Assembly: GCA_037446395.1 (NCBI GenBank)
Contig: JBBIIP010000014.1
Coordinates: forward strand, 1 to 64,000
Length of the DNA: 64,000 bases
Direction: 5' to 3'
Source: JAAYJT01 sp037446395
GTDB taxonomy: Bacteria > Bacteroidota > Bacteroidia > Bacteroidales > JAAYJT01
The position numbers and the translations under genes were made by a program. Below the pieces are notes generated by a model, which saw nothing but the letters and a program-made list of their open reading frames with translations, was not told where the DNA came from and made no database searches. Of this stretch, positions 8,754 to 18,107 are shown one piece after another; within the stretch, counting starts at the first letter, position 1, and each line of letters opens with the position of its first letter.

Positions 8754-9692
8754 CTATTTCATGGTTTGAAGATAACGATAGAACTCGCTTTTGGTGGTAA
8801 TAATGAGCGTGGTTTTCTCGTCGAGCGATTTCTCAAAGCTTTCCATGGTTCGCAAAAAATCATAAAGCTCCCTGGTTTGGGCATTGCGGTTAAAGGCAGC
8901 AGCGTAGATGTTGGTGGCCTGGGCATCGGCACGGCCCCTGATTTTTTCTGCTTCACGCAGTGCTTCCGACTGTATCCGGGCCAAATCCCTTTCCTTGTTG
9001 CCCTGTATCTTGCGGGCTTCGCCCTGCCCTTCGCTGCGAAACTGATCTGCGATGCGGTTGCGTTCGCTGATCATGCGGTCATAAACCCGGGTGCGCACTT
9101 CTTCGACATAATTGATGCGTTTGAACCGAAAATCAAGGATGCGTATTCCCAGGTCGGTGGTGCGCTCGTTGGCTTTGCCAAGCACCAGTGTTTCAATCTT
9201 ATCGCGGCCAACCTGAATATTTTCAAGGTGTTCGATTTCCTGCATAAACGACTCGGCGATGACCGGTTCGCGGTTGGTGGAACGAACGATCTCGAGCAGG
9301 TCGTGGCTGGCAACTGCAATGCGTGTTTCCCCGTCAAGGATATCGTCGAGGCGCGACTGGGCAGAGCGCTCATCGCGCAGGCGGATGAAAAATTGCAAGG
9401 GATCGGTAATCACCCAGCGGGCATAAGTATCAACAAAAATGAAGCGTTTGTCCTTGGTCGGAACCTGGTTTGGGTCGCCGTCCCACTCGAGGTAGCGTTT
9501 GTCGAAATACTGAACCTTCTGGATAAATGGCACTTTGAATTGCATTCCCGGACTGGTGCGGGGGGCGCCGACAGGCTTACCAAACTGGGTAACAATGGCC
9601 TGCTGGGTTTCGTCGAGGATAAAAAATGTGTTTCCGATGGCAATCAATGCCACCAGTGCCATGGCGGCCATTAGAATATATAGTCGTTTCAT
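8754..9692 (-). CDS. hflC: HflC-type SPFH/prohibitin membrane protein
   Basis: A 312-residue protein with one N-terminal membrane anchor (residues 5-25) followed by the SPFH/band-7 domain (TQQAIVTQFGKPVG, then VRTRVYDRMISERNRIADQFRSEGQGEA) and a helical tail rich in EARKIQ and EAEKIRGRADAQATNIYA. In other bacteria HflC pairs with HflK in a large periplasmic cage around the FtsH protease and modulates degradation of membrane proteins. The start overlaps the hflK stop by four bases (9689-9692), a sign of coupled translation. FtsH itself is not in the window. Confidence 0.93.
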   Translation of the reverse strand: MKRLYILMAAMALVALIAIGNTFFILDETQQAIVTQFGKPVGAPRTSPGMQFKVPFIQKVQYFDKRYLEWDGDPNQVPTKDKRFIFVDTYARWVITDPLQFFIRLRDERSAQSRLDDILDGETRIAVASHDLLEIVRSTNREPVIAESFMQEIEHLENIQVGRDKIETLVLGKANERTTDLGIRILDFRFKRINYVEEVRTRVYDRMISERNRIADQFRSEGQGEARKIQGNKERDLARIQSEALREAEKIRGRADAQATNIYAAAFNRNAQTRELYDFLRTMESFEKSLDEKTTLIITTKSEFYRYLQTMK

Positions 9693-10672
9693 GGGGCAGT
9701 CCTTTTAATGGTTTCGAGATTGAGCAAGGGTAAAATGTTATTGCCTTTTTCGTCGAGGATGACTTTGTTCGACAACCTGGGCAGCACTTTTTCCATAGTT
9801 TCGAGGTAGAGGCGCTTTTTGGTTACTTCGGGTGCTTTGACATAGGCGTCAAAGATAGAGCTAAACCTGGCTGCTTCTCCGGTGGCGCGGTTCACACGGT
9901 TCAGCGCATAGGCCTCGGCGAGTTGTATGGTTTCTTCGGCTTCGCCCTTGGCTCGCGGTATGACGCGGTTGTAGTCGGCCTCCGATTCGTTGATCAGCGT
10001 TTCGCGCTCCTGCTGGGCCTGATTCACAGCATTGAAAGAGGGTTTAACTGGTTCCGGAGGGTTCACATCCTGTAGCACCACCTGGTCAATGCGGATGCCG
10101 TTTTCGTAGTCGGTGCACATTTGCTGCAGCAACACCTCTACGTTTGAAGCTGCCTCCTGCCGCCCGATGGTGAGCACTTCGTTCACTGTTCGGTCGCCAA
10201 CCGTTTTGCGCACCGCCGCCTCGGCCATATCGCGCAGTGTTTTATCGGCATTTCGCACTTTGAACAGATACTTGTAAGAATCACTGATCCGATACTGTAC
10301 AACCCACTCAACGTCAGCCATATTCAAATCGCCAGTGAGCATCTGCGATTCATCAATAAAACTCTTTTTCGAATAGGTTGTGCGGGTGTCGGCCTTTTCA
10401 GTCCTGAATCCAAACTCCTGTTTCAATTGCCGCTGGACAGGAATCTTAAAAAGTTTCTCGATGCCAAAAGGAGCAATGAAATTCAGCCCCGGTTGCAGGG
10501 TTCGGGTGTACTTGCCGAAGAAAAGGACTACGCCTTCTTCTTCAGGCCCGATGGTTTTTACGGATGTGAGCAATGCAATGGCCAAAAACAAAATAAGCAA
10601 ACCACGCCGGAGGTACTTTTTTATCCAGTCCATTGTTTTTCGGAAATCCATGTTGAGTGGAGTGTCTTTCAT
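9689..10672 (-). CDS. hflK: HflK-type SPFH/prohibitin membrane protein
   Basis: A 327-residue partner of HflC: a short cytoplasmic N-terminus, one membrane helix (residues 24-42, GLLILFLAIALLTSVKTIG), and an SPFH domain beginning GPEEEGVVLFFGKYTRTLQPGLNF. It contains VLLQQMCTDYENGIRIDQVVLQDVNPPEPV, which is characteristic of HflK, and the long helix NEVNQAQQERETLINE-like segment. It is the first gene of an hflK-hflC(-patatin) unit. A second in-frame ATG at residue 8 is possible. The Gly/Pro-rich cytoplasmic extension of proteobacterial HflK is missing, as is usual in this phylum. Confidence 0.92.
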   Translation of the reverse strand: MKDTPLNMDFRKTMDWIKKYLRRGLLILFLAIALLTSVKTIGPEEEGVVLFFGKYTRTLQPGLNFIAPFGIEKLFKIPVQRQLKQEFGFRTEKADTRTTYSKKSFIDESQMLTGDLNMADVEWVVQYRISDSYKYLFKVRNADKTLRDMAEAAVRKTVGDRTVNEVLTIGRQEAASNVEVLLQQMCTDYENGIRIDQVVLQDVNPPEPVKPSFNAVNQAQQERETLINESEADYNRVIPRAKGEAEETIQLAEAYALNRVNRATGEAARFSSIFDAYVKAPEVTKKRLYLETMEKVLPRLSNKVILDEKGNNILPLLNLETIKRTAP

Positions 10673-11108
10673 ATATTATTGGTTAAGTGTTTTTGAAAAA
10701 TCGGAATTTAAAATCCCAGTTAATGATAAAACTATTTCAGGTTTGGTTTCCTTCATGAAAGCGAGAAGGCTTTATCAACATGATAACGACCTATACTCTT
10801 TTATAAATACCCTGAAATTAATTTTGTAAAAGTACAAATAACGACAGTGACATTCAAACAAAGCATAAATAACCTGGCCACAAGAATTTGATAAATCAAA
10901 GCCTCCTAAGGAGTACAATTTTTGGGGTTACATTCAACTGTAATAATGTTTTTTACTTGAAACTCGAGGCCTGGTTAAGCAAAACCCCGCAAGTTTCTAT
11001 TCCCCGTAAATGATTTCTTAGTAAGTTTGTCAATTCATTGGCATTCTTGATCGTACACCTGAATGGTTGGAATAATAAAATACTAAACACTCTATTACAG
11101 ACAATTTT
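10673..11108. other. divergent intergenic region between hflK and ugd
   Basis: These 436 bases separate the minus-strand hflKC unit from the plus-strand sugar-nucleotide cluster and should hold both promoters. On the plus strand TAAGTTTG at 11022-11029 matches the -7 consensus TAnnTTTG of Bacteroidota, about 80 bases before the ugd ATG, but I find no good -33 TTTG at the right spacing. No convincing gene or RNA is visible. Confidence 0.5.
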
Positions 11109-12425
11109 ATGAAAATTATCATCGTTGGGACTGGCTACGTTGGCCTTGTGACTGGTACTTGTTTTGCCGAAGTCGGCATAGATGTGGTTTGTGTTGACAT
11201 TGACAAGTTGAAAATTGATAAGCTCAAACAGGGCATTTCACCCATCTATGAACCCGGACTTGAGGAGATGATAGGGCGCAATGTAGCCAAAGGGCGCCTG
11301 TCTTTCGAAACTGATCTGGCTACCTGCCTCAATAATGCCGAGGTCATATTTTCTGCTGTCGGCACACCGCCCGATCAAGATGGCAGCGCCGATCTGCAGT
11401 ATGTGCTTGATGTTGCCCGCACGGTTGGAAAACACATGTCTAAGCATCTGATTCTGGTTACCAAGAGCACAGTACCGGTCGGGACTGCAAAGAAAGTAAG
11501 GCATGAGATGCAGGAAGAATTGAATATAAGAAACTCCACCCTCACTTTCGATGTGGTGTCTAATCCCGAATTTTTGAAGGAAGGAGCCGCCATTGACGAT
11601 TTTATGCGCCCAGATCGCATCGTGGTAGGAGTAGAATCAGAACACGCACAGGAGGTAATGGCCAGGCTCTACAAACCCTTTACTCTCAATGGGCATCCTA
11701 TTTTCTTTATGGACGTGCCTTCGGCCGAGATGACCAAATATGCTGCCAACGGGATGCTGGCCACAAAAATCAGTTTTATGAACGATATTGCCAACCTCTG
11801 CGAGATTGTCGGCGCCGATGTGAACATGGTTCGCAAAGGCATTGGCAGTGATTCACGCATCGGACCCAAGTTTATCTATCCAGGCATCGGTTATGGTGGC
11901 TCCTGCTTCCCGAAAGACGTGAAAGCACTGATTAAAACAGCCCAGCAAAACAACTACAACCTCAGGGTATTAAAAGCTGTGGAAGAGGTAAACGAGTTTC
12001 AGAAATCGGTGTTGTTTAATAAAGTGAATACATTTTTCAAAGGCAACCTACAAGGAAGAACTTTCGGAATGTGGGGGCTCTCATTCAAGCCCCAGACCGA
12101 CGATATGCGCGAAGCTCCGGCGCTCGTGATTATTGAAAAGCTGCTGGCGGCCGGAAGCAAGGTTAAAGCATACGACCCGGTAGCCATAAAGGAAGCCCGG
12201 CACCGCGTGGGAAATACCATAGAATATGCAAAGGACGCATACGATGCCTTGATTGATGTTGATGCACTGCTCCTGGTTACAGAATGGACCGAATTCAGGT
12301 TTCCAAACCTGAGTGTGATGAAAAAGCTGATGAAAACTCCAGTGGTGTTCGACGGGCGCAATATTTATGATCCGAAAGAACTGAGGAGTGCAGGATTTGA
12401 ATATTTTTCAATCGGGCGCATATAA
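11109..12425 (+). CDS. ugd: UDP-glucose 6-dehydrogenase
   Basis: A 438-residue NAD-dependent dehydrogenase that oxidises UDP-glucose to UDP-glucuronate in two steps. The N-terminal Rossmann motif is GTGYVGLVTGTCFAEVG. The catalytic cysteine sits in GIGYGGSCFPKDVKAL, and the preceding KYAANGMLATKISFMNDIAN segment is the conserved central helix. The C-terminal nucleotide-binding domain holds LSFKPQTDDMREAPA. The length is normal. The next gene encodes a UDP-glucuronate decarboxylase, the enzyme that uses its product, so the two steps UDP-glucose to UDP-xylose are encoded side by side, 20 bases apart. Confidence 0.95.
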   Translation: MKIIIVGTGYVGLVTGTCFAEVGIDVVCVDIDKLKIDKLKQGISPIYEPGLEEMIGRNVAKGRLSFETDLATCLNNAEVIFSAVGTPPDQDGSADLQYVLDVARTVGKHMSKHLILVTKSTVPVGTAKKVRHEMQEELNIRNSTLTFDVVSNPEFLKEGAAIDDFMRPDRIVVGVESEHAQEVMARLYKPFTLNGHPIFFMDVPSAEMTKYAANGMLATKISFMNDIANLCEIVGADVNMVRKGIGSDSRIGPKFIYPGIGYGGSCFPKDVKALIKTAQQNNYNLRVLKAVEEVNEFQKSVLFNKVNTFFKGNLQGRTFGMWGLSFKPQTDDMREAPALVIIEKLLAAGSKVKAYDPVAIKEARHRVGNTIEYAKDAYDALIDVDALLLVTEWTEFRFPNLSVMKKLMKTPVVFDGRNIYDPKELRSAGFEYFSIGRI

Positions 12426-12445
12426 GATATTTAAATAAAATCCAT

Positions 12446-13387
12446 ATGAAAAAACGCATTCTGGTAACCGGTGGAGCAGGATTCCTGGGCTCGCATCTGT
12501 GCGAACGCCTGCTCAACGAAGGCAACGAAGTAGCCTGCCTTGATAATTTCTTTACCGGCCAAAAGCAAAATGTGGTGCACCTGCTCGGGAACCCCTATTT
12601 TGAGCTGATCCGCCACGATGTTTCGATGCCCTATTATATCGAAGTTGATGAAATTTATAACTTGGCTTGCCCCGCTTCACCGGTGCATTATCAGTATAAC
12701 CCCATCAAGACCGTGAAAACTTCGGTGATGGGTGCCATCAACATGCTCGGGCTTGCAAAACGGATCCGCGCAAAAATTCTTCAGGCCTCGACCAGCGAAG
12801 TTTATGGCGATCCAAAAGTCCACCCTCAACCCGAAGAATACTGGGGACACGTAAACCCCATCGGCGATCGCGCTTGTTACGATGAAGGCAAGCGGGCAGC
12901 CGAAACACTTTTTGTTAACTATCACAGGCAGAACAAGGTCAGAATAAAAATTGTCAGGATTTTCAACACCTATGGCCCGCGCATGCATCCCAACGATGGC
13001 CGGGTGGTATCAAACTTTATTGTGCAGGCACTCACCGGAAAAGACATCACCATCTATGGCGATGGTTCCCAAACCCGCAGTTTCTGCTATGCCGACGACC
13101 TGGTGGATGGGTTCATCCGCATGATGCAGACTTCAGATGAAATTACCGGGCCGGTGAACCTGGGTAATCCGGGTGAATTTACGATTCTTGAACTGGCAAA
13201 AAAGATCATTCACCTGACGGGCTCCAAATCAAAGATCATCTACCAGCCCTTGCCTTCGGATGATCCCATGCAACGCCAACCTGACATTGCAAAAGCTAAA
13301 AACTTGTTGGGGTGGGAGCCCAAAATACCACTGGAAGAAGGCCTGATTCATACCATAGCCTATTTTAAGAAAACCTTACAGCACTAA
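12446..13387 (+). CDS. uxs: UDP-glucuronate decarboxylase (UDP-xylose synthase)
   Basis: A 313-residue extended short-chain dehydrogenase. It has the NAD-binding motif GGAGFLGSHLCERL at residues 9-22 and the active-site motif YDEGKRAAE, the form typical of UDP-xylose synthase rather than epimerases (YxxxK with Glu-Gly between). Other family features are PASPVHYQYNPIKTVKTSV, ASTSEVYGDPKVHPQ and NTYGPRMHPNDGRVVSNF. It converts the UDP-glucuronate made by the preceding ugd product to UDP-xylose. Its length equals bacterial Uxs without a membrane domain, so it is cytoplasmic. The pair supplies xylose or glucuronate for surface polysaccharide. Confidence 0.93.
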   Translation: MKKRILVTGGAGFLGSHLCERLLNEGNEVACLDNFFTGQKQNVVHLLGNPYFELIRHDVSMPYYIEVDEIYNLACPASPVHYQYNPIKTVKTSVMGAINMLGLAKRIRAKILQASTSEVYGDPKVHPQPEEYWGHVNPIGDRACYDEGKRAAETLFVNYHRQNKVRIKIVRIFNTYGPRMHPNDGRVVSNFIVQALTGKDITIYGDGSQTRSFCYADDLVDGFIRMMQTSDEITGPVNLGNPGEFTILELAKKIIHLTGSKSKIIYQPLPSDDPMQRQPDIAKAKNLLGWEPKIPLEEGLIHTIAYFKKTLQH

Positions 13388-13419
13388 AAATTAGCTCAAA
13401 ACAACTTCTCCCTCTGACT

Positions 13420-14301
13420 ATGATTAAAAACATCCTGATAGCCGGAAGCAAGGGACAACTCGGCAGCGAGCTTGAAGCACTCAGGTATCAATATCCGCAG
13501 TATCATTTTATTTTTACCGATGTGGCTGAACTGGATATCACACAGCCAAAGGCAATTGATGCCTTTTTTGGTGCGAACCAAGTGAATGCGGTCATCAACT
13601 GCGCTGCTTACACCGCAGTTGATAAGGCCGAAAGCGAACCTGAGTTGGCTTATCTTGTCAACGCTATCGCTCCTGGGTTGCTGGCACAAGCAGCAATAAA
13701 ATTCAATTTTCTGCTTGTGCATATATCAACCGATTATGTCTTCAGTGGGTCGAAAAGGCAACCTTACCTCGAAAGTGACCCGCCTGATCCGCTAGGGGTG
13801 TATGCGAAAACCAAGTTCGCCGGTGAGCAGGCCATAATACAGTCCCGAGCAAATGCAATCATTTTTAGAACCTCCTGGCTGTATTCCACCTATGGGCATA
13901 ATTTTGCAAAAACAATACTCCACCTCTCATCAGAGCGTGCAGAGCTCAGGGTAGTGAACGACCAGATAGGCTCGCCTACCTATGCTGCCGATCTTGCACA
14001 TTGCCTCCTTCAGGTTCTGCCTCTTTATCATGCAGCGAAACCGGGCATTTATCACTTCACAAATGAGGGGGTATGCAGCTGGTATGATTTCGCACTGGCT
14101 ATTGTGAAACTAGCAGGGCTTCATTGCAATGTTCTACCTATTCCTACGAGCGAATATCCTACACCCGCCATTCGGCCCCCTTATAGTGTGCTGGATAAAA
14201 CTTCCATCGTACACGATTTTAAAATCCGCATCCCGCGCTGGGAAGAAAGTTTAGGTAGATTTATTCAGCGGATATCGGATCAAATGCGACCTACGATTTA
14301 A
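13420..14301 (+). CDS. rfbD: dTDP-4-dehydrorhamnose reductase
   Basis: A 293-residue RmlD-type reductase, which uses NADPH to make dTDP-L-rhamnose. The N-terminal dinucleotide motif is GSKGQLGSELEAL. Further signatures are NCAAYTAVDKAESEPELAYLVNA, STDYVFSG, the catalytic YAKTKFAGE (Tyr/Lys pair) and FRTSWLYS. It lies 32 bases after uxs in the same direction. The other dTDP-rhamnose genes (rfbA, rfbB, rfbC) are not in the window, so this copy is separated from its usual cluster, a common arrangement in this phylum. Confidence 0.93.
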   Translation: MIKNILIAGSKGQLGSELEALRYQYPQYHFIFTDVAELDITQPKAIDAFFGANQVNAVINCAAYTAVDKAESEPELAYLVNAIAPGLLAQAAIKFNFLLVHISTDYVFSGSKRQPYLESDPPDPLGVYAKTKFAGEQAIIQSRANAIIFRTSWLYSTYGHNFAKTILHLSSERAELRVVNDQIGSPTYAADLAHCLLQVLPLYHAAKPGIYHFTNEGVCSWYDFALAIVKLAGLHCNVLPIPTSEYPTPAIRPPYSVLDKTSIVHDFKIRIPRWEESLGRFIQRISDQMRPTI

Positions 14302-14326
14302 GGAACTCCTCAAATAAAAAGATACC

Positions 14327-16060
14327 ATGAAAACCCCAGAACAAATCGTTTTATCCCGGGCAAAAGCCTGGTTGAGCGAACGATTCGATGCAGAAACACG
14401 CGCTCAGGTCCAACAGATGATTGACCAGGACCCTGATGGACTCACCGATGCATTTTATCGCGATCTTGAGTTTGGCACCGGTGGGTTGCGCGGCATCATG
14501 GGTGTTGGAACCAACCGTATGAACAAGTACACGGTGGGTATGGCGACTCAGGGATTGGCCAACTATCTGCTCAACACTTTTCCCGGTGCAAGCCTCAAGG
14601 CAGCCATTGCATATGATGTTCGAAACAACAGCCGAGACTTTGCAGGCATCACTGCCAGTGTGCTCTCTGCCAATGGTATTGAAGTGTTTTTGTTCGACGA
14701 AATCCGGCCTACGCCGCTGCTCTCGTTTGCCATCAGGCTATTGGGATGCCACACCGGAGTAATGGTTACCGCCTCGCATAACCCCAAAGAATACAATGGC
14801 TATAAAGTATATTGGAATGATGGTGGGCAACTGGTGACCCCTCACGATAAAAACGTGATTGCTGAAGTACTGAAAATCGGTTCGCCCGGCGATGTGAATT
14901 TTAATGCACGCCCTGAACTGATTCACCTCATAGGCGAGGACGTTGAAAAGGTGTATGTTGCCAGCCTGAAAACCCTCTCGTTGTCGCCAGAAATCATTCA
15001 GGATCAAAGCGATATGAGGATCGTATTCACCCCCATCCACGGTACAGGTGTTCAAATCGTGCCACGGATGTTGAATGCATTCGGATTCACCAACATCATC
15101 CATATCCCCTCGCAAGACATCCCCGATGGTAATTTTCCGACAGTTCATTCTCCCAATCCTGAAGAACCGGATGCGCTTACCCTTGCTATAGAAAAAGCAC
15201 GGCAGGTGGATGCCGACCTTGTAATGGCTACCGACCCCGATGGCGATCGCGTTGGTATTGCAGTCAAGGACAATCATGGTAAGTTCGTTCTGCTCAACGG
15301 CAACCAAACTGCATCGGTTTTGATCTACTACCTGCTGGCCATGTGGAAAGAAAAAGGCTGGCTCATTGGAAAGGAATACATTGTGAAGACCATAGTTACC
15401 AGTGAACTGCTCACCGAAATTGCCAACAAATTTGGAGTCGAAAGCTACGATGTACTCACCGGATTCAAATATATTGCTGAGATTATCGGCAAGTTCGAAG
15501 GCAAGAAAAAATTTATTGGAGGGGGCGAGGAGAGCTATGGCTATTTGGTTGGTGATTTTTCGCGCGACAAAGATGCGGTAATTGCCTGCTGCATGATCGC
15601 TGAAGCTGCTGCATGGGCGGCCAGCCGGGGAAAGAAGTTTTTTGATGTACTTGCCGACCTTTATCTTGAATTCGGATTTTATAAAGAAAAACTCCTTTCT
15701 GTAACCAAGAAAGGCAAAGCCGGTGCCGAAGAAATTGTTGCCCTCATGGAGCGCTATCGCAACAGCCCACCCCTGAACCTGGCTGGTGCCAGGGTGGTAA
15801 GACTCAAAGATTATAAACTCAAGCAGGAGATAGACCTATCCGATGGGACTATCAAGGCCATCAACCTGCCTACTTCAGACGTGTTGCAGTTTTATCTTGA
15901 AGATGGGAGTAAAATTACCATTCGCCCCTCCGGCACTGAGCCTAAAATCAAATTCTATTTTGGAATTAGAGGAAAGCTCAGCTCAAGACTGGAGTTTGAT
16001 ACAGTGAATATCCAGATGGATGAACGCATTAACCACATCATCAGCGATATGAATATCTGA
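14327..16060 (+). CDS. phospho-sugar mutase (phosphoglucomutase/phosphomannomutase)
   Basis: A 577-residue alpha-D-phosphohexomutase. All four family signatures are present: FGTGGLRGIMG near residue 48, the phosphoserine loop TASHNPKEYNGYK, the metal-binding loop ATDPDGDRVGIAV, and the sugar-binding GGGEESYGYLVGD. The C-terminal phosphate-binding loop is IRPSGTEPKIKFYF. The size matches the long PgcA-type phosphoglucomutase common in Bacteroidota. It interconverts glucose-1-P and glucose-6-P (possibly mannose phosphates too), feeding the UDP- and dTDP-sugar genes just upstream, from which it is separated by 25 bases. Confidence 0.94.
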   Translation: MKTPEQIVLSRAKAWLSERFDAETRAQVQQMIDQDPDGLTDAFYRDLEFGTGGLRGIMGVGTNRMNKYTVGMATQGLANYLLNTFPGASLKAAIAYDVRNNSRDFAGITASVLSANGIEVFLFDEIRPTPLLSFAIRLLGCHTGVMVTASHNPKEYNGYKVYWNDGGQLVTPHDKNVIAEVLKIGSPGDVNFNARPELIHLIGEDVEKVYVASLKTLSLSPEIIQDQSDMRIVFTPIHGTGVQIVPRMLNAFGFTNIIHIPSQDIPDGNFPTVHSPNPEEPDALTLAIEKARQVDADLVMATDPDGDRVGIAVKDNHGKFVLLNGNQTASVLIYYLLAMWKEKGWLIGKEYIVKTIVTSELLTEIANKFGVESYDVLTGFKYIAEIIGKFEGKKKFIGGGEESYGYLVGDFSRDKDAVIACCMIAEAAAWAASRGKKFFDVLADLYLEFGFYKEKLLSVTKKGKAGAEEIVALMERYRNSPPLNLAGARVVRLKDYKLKQEIDLSDGTIKAINLPTSDVLQFYLEDGSKITIRPSGTEPKIKFYFGIRGKLSSRLEFDTVNIQMDERINHIISDMNI

Positions 16061-16126
16061 GCCGAATAAAGATGTATTGGATTCCGGCAGGGAAATAAAA
16101 AGTTTTTTGACCACTTTTTCAAAAAT

Positions 16127-16765
16127 TCATGGCGACAGCCGTTCTTTTTCCCAGCCTGAACCAGTAAAGGTGTATTGAATGCGGTCGTGCAGACGATGCT
16201 CCCGGCCTTGCCAGAATTCAAAAAGGTTTGGTCGGAGCACATACCCACCCCAATTGGCTGGCCGGCTCAATTGTTTGACCGGATTAATCATTAATTCCTT
16301 GAATGGCCTTTCTATCTGGTTGCGGGAGCCGATGACCTTGCTCTGCTCCGAAACCAAAGCTCCTACCTGGCTTTCGTATGGACGGCTGTAAAAATATTGG
16401 TCTGACAAATCCTTACTGGTTTTCTTCACGGTGCCTTCGATGCGCACCTGCCGTTCCAAGACAGGCCAGAAAAACAAAAGCGCAGCATTGGGGTTCTCGT
16501 GCAGGTGCTTTCCCTTGCGGCTATTGTAATTGGTATAAAACACAAAACCACCCTGCTCAATCCCTTTGAGCAAAACCATCCTCACCGAAGGCATTCCGTT
16601 GCTGCCACAAGTGGCCAGGGTCATGGCATTGGGTTCTTCTATGCCTGCCTTCAGGGCTTCGTCGAGCCACCCTTCAAATTGCACCTGTGGGTCGTTGTGC
16701 ATTGAAGAAGGTTCAAGAAAAGCCTTTTTATATTCTTTTCTGAGGTGATTCAAATTGTTGGTCAT
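16127..16765 (-). CDS. pdxH: pyridoxamine 5'-phosphate oxidase
   Basis: A 212-residue FMN-dependent oxidase that converts pyridoxine or pyridoxamine 5'-phosphate to pyridoxal 5'-phosphate. Family sequences visible are NAMTLATCGSNGMPSVRMVLLKGI, GFVFYTNYNSRKGKHLHENPNAALLFFW, RQVRIEGTV, and the C-terminal PANWGGYVLRPNLFEFWQGREHRLHDR, which contains the conserved WGG and RLHDR substrate and flavin contacts. The length is normal for the family. It stands alone on the minus strand, downstream of and convergent with the phospho-sugar mutase gene. Confidence 0.95.
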   Translation of the reverse strand: MTNNLNHLRKEYKKAFLEPSSMHNDPQVQFEGWLDEALKAGIEEPNAMTLATCGSNGMPSVRMVLLKGIEQGGFVFYTNYNSRKGKHLHENPNAALLFFWPVLERQVRIEGTVKKTSKDLSDQYFYSRPYESQVGALVSEQSKVIGSRNQIERPFKELMINPVKQLSRPANWGGYVLRPNLFEFWQGREHRLHDRIQYTFTGSGWEKERLSP

Positions 16766-16826
16766 GGCGGTTGGTTTAATTTTCTACATAACAAACAAAA
16801 AGCCCGGTGGTTTGGAGGGAAAAAAC

Positions 16827-16859
16827 AAGCGGGATTGTTGCTGCGCAACAATCCCGCTT
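16827..16859 (-). terminator. rho-independent terminator of the thrS-infC-rpmI-rplT operon
   Basis: A perfect inverted repeat: AAGCGGGATTGTTG at 16827-16840 and its complement at 16846-16859, with a five-base centre CTGCG. On the minus strand it is followed by a run of six T (the A run at 16820-16825). It begins 22 bases after the rplT stop, so it ends the ribosomal-protein operon. Confidence 0.9.
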
Positions 16860-16881
16860 CCTGTAAAACTTCGAAAGATGG

Positions 16882-17229
16882 CTAACCTTTCACCTGTTCA
16901 ACAATCCCCTTGAATGCTTCCGGGTTGTTCATGGCCAGGTCGGCCAGAACCTTACGGTTGATATCAATGTTGTGTTTGTTGAGCCTATCCATGAATACCG
17001 AATAACTCATTCCGTATTCGCGTACGGCTGCGTTGATACGGTTAATCCATAAACTGCGAAATGTTCTTTTCTTCACACGCCTGTCGCGATAGGCATAGGT
17101 CTGGCCTTTTTCGTAAGCGTTTTTGGCAACAGTCCATACATTTTTTCGCCGGCCAAACTGCCCTTTTACTTGTTTGAGGATTTTTTTACGTCGCGCCCTC
17201 GATGCGACAGCATTTACTGATCTTGGCAT
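16882..17229 (-). CDS. rplT: 50S ribosomal protein L20
   Basis: A 115-residue basic protein with the L20 N-terminus (MPRSVNAVASRARRKKILKQVKGQFGRR) and the conserved segment RDRRVKKRTFRSLWINRINAAVREYGMSYS. L20 binds 23S rRNA early in large-subunit assembly and in many bacteria represses its own operon. It is the last gene of the thrS-infC-rpmI-rplT unit and is followed by a strong hairpin terminator. Confidence 0.97.
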   Translation of the reverse strand: MPRSVNAVASRARRKKILKQVKGQFGRRKNVWTVAKNAYEKGQTYAYRDRRVKKRTFRSLWINRINAAVREYGMSYSVFMDRLNKHNIDINRKVLADLAMNNPEAFKGIVEQVKG

Positions 17230-17306
17230 TGTTTTTTGGTTTTTACTTCAGCGCTCCACCCAGGGTGGAAACTTTGCGGGCTGAGAGTAAGTGAAACATC
17301 ATTGAA

Positions 17307-17501
17307 TTAGCTCGAAATCATGCGTTTTACATTTTTCTCATCTGCAGGCGAAATCACGGCACTGTACGTAAGATTTCTCTTGCGCTTGGTCGATTTCTTG
17401 GTCAGGATGTGACTTTTGTAGGCATGCTTCCTCTTCACTTTACCGGTGCCTGTAAGGGTAAACCTTTTCTTGGCAGCGGATTTCGTCTTCATCTTTGGCA
17501 T
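17307..17501 (-). CDS. rpmI: 50S ribosomal protein L35
   Basis: A 64-residue basic protein with the L35 signatures MPKMKTKSAAKKRFTLTGTG at the N-terminus and KSTKRKRNLTYSAVI later. It lies 45 bases downstream of infC and 77 bases upstream of rplT, the conserved order of this operon. Confidence 0.97.
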   Translation of the reverse strand: MPKMKTKSAAKKRFTLTGTGKVKRKHAYKSHILTKKSTKRKRNLTYSAVISPADEKNVKRMISS

Positions 17502-17546
17502 TGAACAAATTGATTAAATTACATTATATAGAACAAATGTGCGCTT

Positions 17547-18107
17547 CTATTTTTTCGGAGAGAGAATCATAATCATACGCTTTCCCTCCAATTTCGGGAG
17601 TTGCTCAACCTTTCCAACTTCTTCCACCTCTTGTGCAAAACGCAACATGGTCAACTCTCCCTGGTCTTTATACACGATAGAACGGCCCCTGAAAAACACT
17701 TCAACTTTCACCTTGGCTCCTTCGTTTAGAAAATTGATGGCATGTTTAAGTTTGAAATTGAAGTCATGATCATCAATATTTGGCCCGAGCCTGATTTCCT
17801 TTACCACAATCTTTGCTGATTTGGCTTTAATTTCTTTCTGCTTCTTTTTGAGTTCGTAAAGAAATTTCTTGTAGTCAATCACTTTGCAAACAGGGGGATT
17901 GGCAGTAGGAGAGATTTCAACCAGATCGAGATCGAGTTTGCGGGCTATTTCAAGAGCTTCCCTGATGTTATAAATGCCTTGTTCAATGTTCTCACCCACC
18001 ACCCTCACTACCGGAGATGTGATATGTTGGTTGATTTTATGCGGGTCTTCTACACGCTTCCTCGACTGCTGGGTATATCCCCTGGGACGGCTAAAAGGTG
18101 TTGCTAT
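17547..18107 (-). CDS. infC: translation initiation factor IF-3, non-canonical start codon
   Basis: The IF-3 sequence is unmistakable: VRVVGENIEQGIYNIREAL, DLVEISPTANPPVCKVIDYKKFLYE, and the C-domain EIRLGPNIDDHDFNFKLKHAINFL. The first AUG/GUG codons in frame (18008 region) fall inside the conserved N-domain, after KINQHITSPVVR, so they cannot be the true start. Reading upstream, the frame stays open with SRPRGYTQQSRKRVEDPHKINQ, and no ATG, GTG or TTG is found before the thrS stop. The best start is ATA at 18107 (or ATC at 18110), eight bases after a strong GGAGG. This gives 186 residues. Rare start codons on infC are known to permit IF-3 autoregulation in Escherichia coli (AUU). Confidence 0.9.
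   Translation of the reverse strand: MATPFSRPRGYTQQSRKRVEDPHKINQHITSPVVRVVGENIEQGIYNIREALEIARKLDLDLVEISPTANPPVCKVIDYKKFLYELKKKQKEIKAKSAKIVVKEIRLGPNIDDHDFNFKLKHAINFLNEGAKVKVEVFFRGRSIVYKDQGELTMLRFAQEVEEVGKVEQLPKLEGKRMIMILSPKK

Noticed and set aside
8703..9674. Plus-strand 323-codon open frame opposite hflC
   Set aside because: It mirrors hflC, which has clear SPFH homology and an overlapping start with hflK; the opposite frame is a by-product of codon composition.
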